Source: Patescibacteria group bacterium (GTDB lineage Bacteria; Patescibacteriota; Minisyncoccia; Phycocordibacterales; UBA2100). Taken from it: 32,848 nt of DNA. The position numbers and the translations under genes are program-made. Shown here in pieces: positions 6,300 to 13,201 of the stretch (position 1 is its first letter; each line of letters starts with the position of its first letter). Below the pieces are notes generated by a model. The model saw only the letters and a list, made by a program, of their open reading frames with translations, did not search any database and was not told the DNA's origin. The DNA lies in NCBI GenBank assembly GCA_024654485.1, contig JANLHO010000049.1, positions 1 through 32,848 of the forward strand, in the 5' to 3' direction.

Positions 6300-6986
6300 A
6301 TGAGAAGGCAGCCGGTGGGAAATGCGCACCTGATAGCGGGGGGTCCCGAGCACGTAGAGACCGTTCTTGAGATGCTAAAAAATGATGGCATATCCGTCCG
6401 TGGCAATCCGGATATCTATGTGCGCACATACCGGCATTTCGGGATAGACGAGGCGCGCGAGATGCGCGAGCGCGCGGCGGCGCGACCCCTGGGGCCGCGC
6501 CGCTACTTCATCCTCGTCTGCCCAAGCATGACGAGCGAGGCGCAAAACGCGCTCCTCAAGACCATAGAAGAGCCGCCTGTGGAAGCGGCGTTCTACATAA
6601 TCACGCCCGCTCCGCAGACACTTCTGCCAACCCTTCGCTCCCGCATGCAGATCGCGGATGCTTCGGACTATACGACAGAGGCCTCCGGCTCCGGAATTGA
6701 TGCCAGAGAATTTCTTGCCGCCGCGCCGCCGAAGCGGCTGGATATGCTGAAACCGCTTCTACAAAAGGGCGAAGACGAGCGCCGCGACAGTGGCGCCATA
6801 GTCTCCTTCCTCTCCGAGCTTGAGGTGGCACTGTCCGGAGATTTCCGTAAAAAGATGCGTGAAGATATGCCCGCGATGAAGCAGGGAATAGAGGCGCTCT
6901 ATCGCGCCCGCGCCTACGCCATGGATAAGGGTGCGCTCGTCAAGCCCCTCTTGGAACAGGTCGCATTGCTGTGCCCGCAAATGTAA
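6300..6986 (+). CDS. holB: DNA polymerase III delta'-like clamp-loader subunit
   Basis: 228-residue AAA-type clamp-loader protein. The region GPRRYFILVCPSMTSEAQNALLKTIEEPP, followed by FYIITPAPQTLLPTLRSR, is the family signature (sensor/SRC region; the usual SRC reads SRM here). No Walker A P-loop is seen near the N terminus, as in delta', which does not bind ATP itself. It would load the sliding clamp together with DnaX and delta. It is short for HolB (usually over 300 residues), so the C-terminal collar domain may be reduced. The start at 6300 is set by the TATACT box 6 bases upstream; the same frame is open further upstream, but that part overlaps the divergent gene. Confidence 0.82.
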   Translation: MRRQPVGNAHLIAGGPEHVETVLEMLKNDGISVRGNPDIYVRTYRHFGIDEAREMRERAAARPLGPRRYFILVCPSMTSEAQNALLKTIEEPPVEAAFYIITPAPQTLLPTLRSRMQIADASDYTTEASGSGIDAREFLAAAPPKRLDMLKPLLQKGEDERRDSGAIVSFLSELEVALSGDFRKKMREDMPAMKQGIEALYRARAYAMDKGALVKPLLEQVALLCPQM

Positions 6987-7042
6987 CGCGATGGCGTTCT
7001 AGCCATCACTGCATTGAGCATTGAGCGCCGAGACGCACGACA

Positions 7043-7096
7043 CTTGCCACTGACCCGATACTTAGGCAAATAACTAAGTATCGGGTCAGCGGCAAG
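7043..7096. repeat. 23-base inverted repeat sharing the regulator's promoter motif
   Basis: 7043-7065 and 7074-7096 are inverted copies with one mismatch (a possible G-U pair) and an 8-base loop. The inner bases TAACTAAGTATCGGG (7071-7085) recur exactly at 7551-7565, just upstream of the ArsR-like gene's start. The element lies downstream of both holB and the regulator gene, so it may also end transcription. Confidence 0.6.
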
Positions 7097-7138
7097 AACG
7101 TCTCCGCAGCGACGCATACGGGGACGCCGGCGGGAACG

Positions 7139-7546
7139 TCAATCGTCAAGGCAGAAGGGATCGCGCGTCGCGAGCCATTCGGAGAGCTCTTTAGGCGCGC
7201 GCGTGTTGTAGATGCAAAGGCGAATACGCCCGTGCTTGCGCGTCGTGATCAGGCCAGCCCGCTCCAGGGTCTCCACGTGGGCCATGGCCGAGGGGAGGGT
7301 GATATTAAAAGGCGCTGCAAGTTTAGAAACGGACATCGCGCCTGCGCGGTGCAGGCGTGCGAGCATTCGCCGATTCCGCTCTACGCCGAGCGCATCCAAC
7401 ATGAGTCGTGCGTTCTTGCGCGGTTCTCCCTTGCCGTATGTACGACGACGCAACATCTCCGCTTCCGCATCGCGATACAGCCGCTCTTCTCGCCGCCGTT
7501 CCTGCTCCCGTGCCCGTCTTATTCTGGCTTTGTTCCAATACTTCAT
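7139..7546 (-). CDS. ArsR-like winged-helix transcriptional regulator
   Basis: 135 residues. An Arg/Glu-rich N-terminal extension (about 1-48, probably helical or coiled) precedes a winged helix: NRRMLARLHRAGAMSVSKLA, then ITLPSAMAHVETLERAGLI (recognition region) and TTRKHGRIRLCIY (wing). This order fits ArsR-type repressors. No Cys metal site of the classic CxC kind is visible, so a metal signal is not supported. The ATG at 7546 is 8 bases after TACTTA, a possible -10 box lying inside the 15-base repeat that also occurs downstream of the gene. Binding of the protein to that repeat would give autoregulation; this is inference. It is divergent from frr. Confidence 0.78.
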   Translation of the reverse strand: MKYWNKARIRRAREQERRREERLYRDAEAEMLRRRTYGKGEPRKNARLMLDALGVERNRRMLARLHRAGAMSVSKLAAPFNITLPSAMAHVETLERAGLITTRKHGRIRLCIYNTRAPKELSEWLATRDPFCLDD

Positions 7547-7550
7547 TTTC

Positions 7551-7565
7551 TAACTAAGTATCGGG
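7551..7565 (-). promoter_or_regulatory. Promoter/possible operator of the ArsR-like gene
   Basis: The minus strand reads CCCGATACTTAGTTA; TACTTA (7560-7555) lies 8 bases before the ATG. The same 15 bases form one arm of the inverted repeat at 7043-7096. Confidence 0.45.
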
Positions 7566-7632
7566 CATCGGGTCTGACCGGCCTATATCGTACTTGTGGA
7601 AAACGAACACGCGCGAACCGGCCGCCCTCACA

Positions 7633-7641
7633 TGCTATAAT
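7633..7641 (+). promoter_or_regulatory. Extended -10 TGCTATAAT of frr
   Basis: A perfect extended -10 (TG-N-TATAAT) ends 7 bases before the ATG at 7649. The upstream in-frame ATG at 7640 overlaps the box and is therefore not the start. Confidence 0.65.
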
Positions 7642-7648
7642 GTCGCGC

Positions 7649-8206
7649 ATGGCGATGAACTTCGATTTCAAGAGCTTTGACGAGAAAACGGCGGCCTCGC
7701 TGGAGTGGCTCGCCAAGGAGTATCGCGGACTGCGCACGGGCCGCGCCACCCCCATGATACTGGACGGATTGATGGTTTCCGCGTACGGCTCCATGATGCC
7801 TCTGAAGCAGGTGGCCAATGTCGGCGTAGAGGATGCGCGCACGCTGCGCGTCAGCGCCTACGACGCCGGGCTCATTAAGGATATAGAGCGCGCCATCGCG
7901 GGCGCGGACCTTGGTGTGGGCACTTCCACCGACGGCTCCAGTGTCCGCGTGACCTTTCCGGAGCTTACCGGTGAGCGTCGCGCCGAATTCATAAAGCTTG
8001 CGAAGGCGAAGCTTGAAGAAGCGCGCGCCACTGTGCGCGTCGCGCGTGATGAAGTGTGGAAGAATATCCAGTCGCGCGAGCAGGAGGGGACGCTTACCGA
8101 AGACGACAAATACGCTCTCAAGGACGAGCTGCAGAAAAAGGTGGACGCGGCCAACGAATCGCTGGAAAAGGCATTTGATAGAAAAGAGGAAGAGATGAGC
8201 GCATGA
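7649..8206 (+). CDS. frr: Ribosome recycling factor
   Basis: 185 residues, exactly the family's usual length. Together with EF-G it splits post-termination ribosomes. Conserved parts: LRTGRATPMILDGLMVSAYGS (about 25-45, the tRNA-mimic arm and hinge), LRVSAYDAGLIKDIERAI, and the long C-terminal helix RVARDEVWKNIQSREQEGTLTEDDKYALKDELQK. The ATG at 7649 is set by a perfect extended -10 box 7 bases before it. The gene is divergent from the ArsR-like regulator and followed by a small inverted-repeat element and rseP. Confidence 0.95.
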   Translation: MAMNFDFKSFDEKTAASLEWLAKEYRGLRTGRATPMILDGLMVSAYGSMMPLKQVANVGVEDARTLRVSAYDAGLIKDIERAIAGADLGVGTSTDGSSVRVTFPELTGERRAEFIKLAKAKLEEARATVRVARDEVWKNIQSREQEGTLTEDDKYALKDELQKKVDAANESLEKAFDRKEEEMSA

Positions 8207-8221
8207 GCAGTGCGTGGAAGG

Positions 8222-8386
8222 CAGTGCGTAGTGCGTAGAACCAGACCATGGCTGATTATCGCGACCTGATTGTCTGGCAGAAATCGGCAGTCAAGACAAG
8301 CGTAGAAATGCCGAGACGCTACTTTCAGAAGTATTACGAATGCTCAACAAGTTAAGTTCGGATTAGCGCCTACGCACTACGCACTG
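8222..8386. mobile_element. 165-base unit with 17-base terminal inverted repeats
   Basis: CAGTGCGTAGTGCGTAG (8222-8238) and its exact inverse (8370-8386) bound a unit holding only a degraded four-helix-bundle gene. It lies between frr and rseP and its right end runs into CACTATT-type repeats up to the rseP start. It looks like a miniature or decayed mobile unit; no transposase is present. Confidence 0.6.
8248..8366 (+). pseudogene. Remnant of a four-helix-bundle (23S rRNA IVS/S23-like) protein
   Basis: The ATG at 8248 opens MADYRDLIVWQKS, the typical N terminus of four-helix-bundle proteins often found in 23S rRNA intervening sequences. The middle of the protein is missing. In another frame, ending at the TAG 8364-8366, LLSEVLRMLNKLSSD matches the typical C-terminal helix. 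Only about a third of the usual 110-120 residues remains, so this is an internally deleted, frameshifted relic. Confidence 0.6.
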
Positions 8387-8407
8387 TAAACTACTCACTA
8401 TTACAAT

Positions 8408-9502
8408 ATGCTAACCGCATTACTCGTCATCGGCATTCTCGTACTCCTCATCGTGGTGCATGAGCTTGGGCACTTCGTCGCGGCGAAATTGTCGGGCGTG
8501 AAGGTGGAGGAATTCGGAGTGGGATATCCGCCGCGCGCCTTTACACTCGTAAAGTTGGGCGGCACGGAATACACGCTCAATTGGATACCCTTCGGCGGCT
8601 TCGTGCGCCTCTTTGGTGATGTGGGCGAGGGTGAGCACGGGAGGGGAAGTCTCGTGGATGCGCCTCGCTGGAAGCAGGCGCTTATACTCGTAGCCGGAGT
8701 GGCCATGAATGCGCTCACCGCATGGATACTTTTTGCGGTTGCTTTTCACATCGGCGTCCCGCAGCCTATTGATGCTCCCATGGCCGGGGAAGAAACGAGG
8801 ATCGTAATCGTAGATGTCGTGCCCGGCTCTCCCGCTTTTGCAGCAGGTCTTTCCGCAGGCGACATACTCGTGGACATGACCGATGAGAATGGAGAGCGCG
8901 CCATTGATGCCTGGACGCCGGACGCTGTCGTGGCTTTCGTAGGCGAGCGTGCCGGAGAGCCGATAGACGTTACTTTCGTACACGAAGGAGAGACGAAGCA
9001 CGCGACCCTCATACCGGCGCAAGGCGTGCTTGAGTCGGAAGCGGGGAAGCCCGCGCTCGGCGTCGCGCTCGTATTGGTGGCCAGCCGCTCCGAGCCGTGG
9101 GGAGATGCCCTGTACGACGCTTATTTTGCCACGATTGATACTTTCAAAAATGTCTTTGACAGCCTCGCCGCGCTCGTGGGGCGACTGACGAGCGGACATC
9201 CGAGCCTGTCCGGTGTGGTGGGGCCGGTCGGGATCGTGGGGTATGTGCACGACGCTTCGCAGAACGGATTCGGGGCGGTCTTGATACTCGCCGCAATAAT
9301 CTCCGTCAACCTCTCAATATTCAACCTCATTCCGATACCGGCATTGGACGGCGGCAGACTTCTTACCCTCGGCGTGGAGGCCGTTCTGCGGAGGGCGGCA
9401 CCACGGCTAATCACGCAGGCCTTGAACGCGCTCGGTGTCGCTTTCATCATTCTGCTAATGGTAGTCGTAACATATCAGGACATACTCCGGCTTATTGCGT
9501 AG
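8408..9502 (+). CDS. rseP: RseP-type site-2 zinc metalloprotease (M50)
   Basis: Intramembrane protease of 364 residues. TM1 holds the zinc site HELGH (about residues 18-22: VVHELGHFVAAKLSG). A PDZ domain spans roughly 125-215 (VVPGSPAFAAGLSAGDILVDM). The third zinc ligand is in NLIPIPALDGGRLL near 315, followed by the last membrane helix LGVAFIILLMVVV. Family members cut membrane-bound anti-sigma factors or remnant signal peptides; the target here is unknown. The start at 8408 puts the hydrophobic helix first. It follows the inverted-repeat unit directly, so part of its promoter may lie in the repeat; read-through from frr is the alternative. Confidence 0.93.
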   Translation: MLTALLVIGILVLLIVVHELGHFVAAKLSGVKVEEFGVGYPPRAFTLVKLGGTEYTLNWIPFGGFVRLFGDVGEGEHGRGSLVDAPRWKQALILVAGVAMNALTAWILFAVAFHIGVPQPIDAPMAGEETRIVIVDVVPGSPAFAAGLSAGDILVDMTDENGERAIDAWTPDAVVAFVGERAGEPIDVTFVHEGETKHATLIPAQGVLESEAGKPALGVALVLVASRSEPWGDALYDAYFATIDTFKNVFDSLAALVGRLTSGHPSLSGVVGPVGIVGYVHDASQNGFGAVLILAAIISVNLSIFNLIPIPALDGGRLLTLGVEAVLRRAAPRLITQALNALGVAFIILLMVVVTYQDILRLIA

Positions 9503-9602
9503 GGAAGCGCAAGAGCGAGATTTTGCCTAAATTGCGCGATATGGCTTTGATGCGTTAGAATGTCGTAGAAATTAAGGAGCCGCAGGTGACTATAATTTCA
9601 AG

Positions 9603-9709
9603 ACCCGCCTATCCGCCCTATGCAGCTACACAACTCAGACTTTGGTTACATCCTCCCCCTGTCAGTGGGCAATTTTGTATGTCCCCGTCAATCAGGCGGA
9701 TGGGCGGGT
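9603..9709. repeat. 15-base inverted repeat in the rseP-proS gap
   Basis: 9603-9617 and 9695-9709 are inverted copies (one mismatch) built on CCCGCCTATCCGCC. They enclose about 77 bases with no gene. The 250-base gap otherwise shows a TTAGAAT-like box near 9555 and no recognisable T-box or riboswitch. Confidence 0.5.
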
Positions 9710-9752
9710 ATAAGGACTTCTAAACTCTCTGTGCTCGTTAAGAATTCCTAAT

Positions 9753-11000
9753 ATGCGACAATCAAAGCTCTTCACCTCCACGAGGCGCAACGCACCGAAG
9801 GACGAGGTGGTCAGGAACGCCGAGCTTCTCATACGCGGCGGTTTCATACATAAGGAAATGGCGGGCGTGTATTCTTATCTGCCGCTGGGGCTTCGCGTCC
9901 TCCACAAGATAGAGCAGATAATCCGCGAGGAGATGGATGCCGTAGGCGGACAAGAGGTTCGCATGGCGACACTGCATCCGAGCGATAATTGGAAGAAGAC
10001 GGGCGGGTGGAGCAGCGTGGACGTCTTGTTCAAGATACAAAGCCGTACGGAAAAAGAATACGCTCTCGGTTCCAGCGAGGAAGAGATAGTTACTCCGATA
10101 GCGCAAGAATATATAGGCTCGTACAAGGATTTGCCTCTCGCCGTCTACCAGATAGAGCAGAAATATCGTGACGAGTTGCGCGCAAAGAGCGGTATTATGC
10201 GCGGACGCGAATTCGGCATGAAAGACATGTACAGCTTTCACGCCGACCAGAAAGACTTTGAGCGGTTTTATGAGACGGTCAAACAGGCCTACTTCAAGGT
10301 CTTTGAGCGCTGCGGGCTGGATGCCAAGGTGACGGAAGCTTCCGGAGGCGCCTTCTCCAACAAGCTCTCATACGAATTCATGGTGCTCACGGACGCCGGC
10401 GAGGACGACATTCTCTACTGCGGCCAGTGCACGCACTGCGTCAACGTGGAGGTCGCGAAGCACGCGGCAGGGGATACATGCCCGAAGTGCGGCAAGGGCA
10501 AGCTAAAAAAAGCGCGAGCCGCGGAAGTTGGCAACGTATTTGATCTGGGACAGCGGTACCCGAAAAGCTTCGGCTTCACCTTCAAAGACAAAGACGGGAA
10601 AGACAAGACGCCTGTCATGGGCTGCTACGGGATCGGAACGACGCGCCTCATGGGTACGATAGTGGAGGTACTCTCCGACGATAAAGGAATCGTATGGCCG
10701 GCGACCGTCGCGCCTTTTTCGGTCCACCTCGTCGCCATTGCCGGAGGCAACGCGGACGTTACCGCCGAGGCCGACCGCGTGTACGAACTTCTATGCGAGA
10801 ACGGCATCCCGGCCCTCTACGACGACCGCGACGAGCGTGCGGGCGCAAAATTCGCCGATGCCGACCTCATAGGCATCCCAAAGCGGCTGGTCGTTTCGGA
10901 GAAAACGGTCTCGGCGGGCGGAATAGAGGTGACGGATCGCTCAAACGGCTCCTCTACGCTCGTCGCCGACAGCGCGATAGTTGAACATTTGCGGATGTGA
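9753..11000 (+). CDS. proS: Prolyl-tRNA synthetase (short form)
   Basis: Class II synthetase that charges tRNA-Pro. 415 residues, so the roughly 180-residue editing domain (INS) of the common bacterial ProS is absent. In its place is a short stretch with Cys223, 226, 229 and Cys243, 246 (YCGQCTHC and CPKCG), a possible zinc knuckle. Motif 2 is KYRDELRAKSGIMRGREFGM (137-156), motif 3 GCYGIGTTR (290-298), and the anticodon-binding domain covers about 320-415. The start MRQSKLFTSTRR matches the family. Three bases separate its stop from mreB, suggesting one transcript. Two tRNA-Pro genes lie in the same window. Confidence 0.94.
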   Translation: MRQSKLFTSTRRNAPKDEVVRNAELLIRGGFIHKEMAGVYSYLPLGLRVLHKIEQIIREEMDAVGGQEVRMATLHPSDNWKKTGGWSSVDVLFKIQSRTEKEYALGSSEEEIVTPIAQEYIGSYKDLPLAVYQIEQKYRDELRAKSGIMRGREFGMKDMYSFHADQKDFERFYETVKQAYFKVFERCGLDAKVTEASGGAFSNKLSYEFMVLTDAGEDDILYCGQCTHCVNVEVAKHAAGDTCPKCGKGKLKKARAAEVGNVFDLGQRYPKSFGFTFKDKDGKDKTPVMGCYGIGTTRLMGTIVEVLSDDKGIVWPATVAPFSVHLVAIAGGNADVTAEADRVYELLCENGIPALYDDRDERAGAKFADADLIGIPKRLVVSEKTVSAGGIEVTDRSNGSSTLVADSAIVEHLRM

Positions 11001-11003
11001 TTT

Positions 11004-12083
11004 ATGGGATTTCTTGACTCCTTGCGGCGCATTAAAGATCGGGTACTCGGCCTTTTCTCCAACGACATCGGCATAGACCTCGGCACCGCCAACACGCTTG
11101 TATATGTGAAGGGTCGGGGTATCGTCATCAACGAGCCCTCAATAGTGGCCGTCAATCAGAAGACGGGGCAGGTAGTCGCCGTCGGCGGGCAGGCCAAAGA
11201 CATGCTGGGTCGGACTCCGGCGCACATCCTTGCCGTGCAGCCCGTCGTGGACGGCGTCATATCCGACTTTGAAATAACATCCGAGATGCTCGCGTACCTT
11301 ATCGGCAAAGCCCAGGCGGGGCATACGAAGCTTCTGGGGCCGCGGGTCGCCGTGGGCGTGCCTTCCGGCATCACCTCCGTGGAAGCGCGCGCCGTGCGCG
11401 ACGCCGCGCGTGCCGCCGGAGCGCGCGAAGTGCACGTCATAGAAGAACCGATGGCCGCCGCCATCGGCATAGATTTACCCGTGCATGAGCCCACCGGCTC
11501 TATGGTCATTGACATCGGCGGCGGCACGACCGATATCGGCATCATCTCGCTCGGAGGGCTCGTCAACGCGCGCAACGTGCGCATAGCCGGCGACAAATTC
11601 AACGCCGACATCGTCGCGCACGCGCGCAATGAATTCAAGATGCTGATAGGGGAGAAAAGCGCCGAGGATATCAAGATAGCCATAGCATCCGTCTCCCCGA
11701 CGCGCCCGCCTATGCAGGCGATAATCCGCGGCCGCGATCTCGTGACCGGGCTGCCTCGTGAGATAACCATGTCGGATCAGGACGTGCGCAACGCCATAGG
11801 GCACTCCATAGAGGAGCTGGTGGAGGCTATAAAGGAAGTTCTGGAAACGACCCCGCCTGAGATACTTTCCGATATCATGCAACGCGGCATCCACCTCGCC
11901 GGCGGCGGGGCCATGATACGCGGACTGCCGGAATTCCTTACGGCGGAGCTTGGCGTGCCCGTCGTCGTCGCACCCGACCCACTGACGGCCGTCGTTCGCG
12001 GCACGAGCGTGGTCTTACTTAATATTGAGATTTTCCGAGAAACGCTTTTACGCAACGATGAAGAACTCGTACCCACAGAATAG
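11004..12083 (+). CDS. mreB: Rod shape-determining protein MreB
   Basis: Actin-like filament protein of 359 residues that organises lateral wall synthesis. It has an N-terminal amphipathic stretch (GFLDSLRRIKDRVLGLFS), phosphate 1 GIDLGTANTLVY (23-34), phosphate 2 VIDIGGGTTDIGIISLGG (about 168-185), and the adenosine site AGGGAMIRGLPE. Together with mreC, the mreD-like gene and PBP2 it forms the standard mre operon order. The ATG lies 3 bases after proS. It is the canonical copy; a second MreB-like gene sits at 4588. Confidence 0.96.
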   Translation: MGFLDSLRRIKDRVLGLFSNDIGIDLGTANTLVYVKGRGIVINEPSIVAVNQKTGQVVAVGGQAKDMLGRTPAHILAVQPVVDGVISDFEITSEMLAYLIGKAQAGHTKLLGPRVAVGVPSGITSVEARAVRDAARAAGAREVHVIEEPMAAAIGIDLPVHEPTGSMVIDIGGGTTDIGIISLGGLVNARNVRIAGDKFNADIVAHARNEFKMLIGEKSAEDIKIAIASVSPTRPPMQAIIRGRDLVTGLPREITMSDQDVRNAIGHSIEELVEAIKEVLETTPPEILSDIMQRGIHLAGGGAMIRGLPEFLTAELGVPVVVAPDPLTAVVRGTSVVLLNIEIFRETLLRNDEELVPTE

Positions 12084-12110
12084 TCGCGACGATTGCACAA
12101 AGTAGCGTAT

Positions 12111-12890
12111 ATGGACAGGTATTACCGAGCACCAAAAAGAGGCAGGCGACGCCTTATGGCCGCTACGGCCCTCGTCATACTCATACTGATAGCGGATGTC
12201 GTGTCAGGCGGGTACGTGCGCGGACAAGTGCGTCTGGTCGCCTCGGTCGTTTCGGGTTGGGGGAGCGCGCTGATGCGAGGCGTCGCCTCTACCGGCTTTT
12301 TGCAAAGCAGCGCCTCGCTCAAGGCGGAGAATCGCGCACTCAAGATTCAAGTGGCGCAACTATCCGAGAGGGCCGCGTCCGCCGAGGCGCTCAAGCGTGA
12401 GAACGATGCATTGCGCGAGCTCGCACGTCTTGCGGCCGATACACCCGGGATAACGGCTCCCATAATCTCGTCGGTGAGCGCTTCGCCGTACGGCACTTTT
12501 CTTATAGGTACGGGCGGGAGCGACATAATCTCAGGCGACATGGTAATGACGGAAGGGGGTTTCGTCGTGGGTATAGTGAGCGATGTGCGCGAAAGTACGG
12601 CGCTCGTGTCCGAGATATTTGCTCCGGGCAACTCCATAGATGCCTCGCTTCAAGGCGCGTACATACGCGTGGAAGGACGCGGGGGCGGCAACGCGCACGC
12701 TGAAGCGCCGCGCGATCTGATTGTCGGGGTGGGGGATGTCGTTGTAGCGCCGAGCTTCGGGCAGCGACCGATCGGCATAGTAGGGGCGGTCGCCTCCACT
12801 TCAGCCAGCGCTTCGCAAGACGTGTATCTGCATCTGCCGAGCGCGCTCTCAGCGATCTCTTTCGTATATGTATCACCTTCCGATTACTAG
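12111..12890 (+). CDS. mreC: Rod shape-determining protein MreC
   Basis: 259 residues. A short cytoplasmic basic N terminus (DRYYRAPKRGRRR) is followed by one membrane helix (about 16-34), then a coiled coil (SLKAENRALKIQVAQLSERA, later LKRENDALRELARL) and the beta-rich MreC domain from about residue 110 (APIISSVSASPYGTFLIGTG). It scaffolds the elongation machinery outside the membrane. The ATG at 12111 is preferred; a TTG at 12093 would add six residues. The 3' end overlaps the next gene by 23 bases, so translation is likely coupled. Confidence 0.9.
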   Translation: MDRYYRAPKRGRRRLMAATALVILILIADVVSGGYVRGQVRLVASVVSGWGSALMRGVASTGFLQSSASLKAENRALKIQVAQLSERAASAEALKRENDALRELARLAADTPGITAPIISSVSASPYGTFLIGTGGSDIISGDMVMTEGGFVVGIVSDVRESTALVSEIFAPGNSIDASLQGAYIRVEGRGGGNAHAEAPRDLIVGVGDVVVAPSFGQRPIGIVGAVASTSASASQDVYLHLPSALSAISFVYVSPSDY

Positions 12891-13143
12891 CATTCGCGTG
12901 TTCGTAGCGCTCGCGGGACTCTTCGGCGTCTTGTGGGGGCCGTGGTGGCTGACCGCTGCCGCCATCGTGCTGCTGTCGGCTCGTTTTCGCGCGTGGGAAG
13001 CGCTCCTACTGGGTCTTTTGACCGATCTCACATGGCTGCCTGCGGTTTCTCTTTTCCAACCCGTGCCGTTTTTCACGCTTGGCGCTATCGCCGTGATTTG
13101 GGCGTTTGAGCCTATACGTTCAAAGTTTTTGCTCAGGACGTGA
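12868..13143 (+). CDS. mreD: Short MreD-like membrane protein
   Basis: 91 residues, nearly all hydrophobic, with about three membrane helices (ITSIRVFVALAGLFGVLWGP, WWLTAAAIVLLSARFRAWEA, PFFTLGAIAVIWAF). It occupies the mreD position between mreC and PBP2 and overlaps the mreC end, which is the main reason for the name. It is much shorter than typical MreD (about 160 residues), so it may be a reduced form; sequence similarity alone would not prove it. Confidence 0.6.
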   Translation: MYHLPITSIRVFVALAGLFGVLWGPWWLTAAAIVLLSARFRAWEALLLGLLTDLTWLPAVSLFQPVPFFTLGAIAVIWAFEPIRSKFLLRT

Positions 13144-13189
13144 TTTACCACCTCAGCCGACGGGAAGAGTCGCGTGTATGCCCATTTGG

Positions 13190-13195
13190 TATAGT
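13190..13195 (+). promoter_or_regulatory. -10 box TATAGT of the PBP2 gene
   Basis: TATAGT lies 6 bases before the ATG at 13202. It gives PBP2 a promoter of its own within the mre cluster and fixes its start. Confidence 0.5.
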
Positions 13196-13201
13196 GTGGG
13201 C

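Noticed and set aside
9503-9752. T-box leader of proS
   Set aside because: No T-box sequence, specifier loop or terminator/antiterminator pair is visible; only a 15-base inverted repeat.
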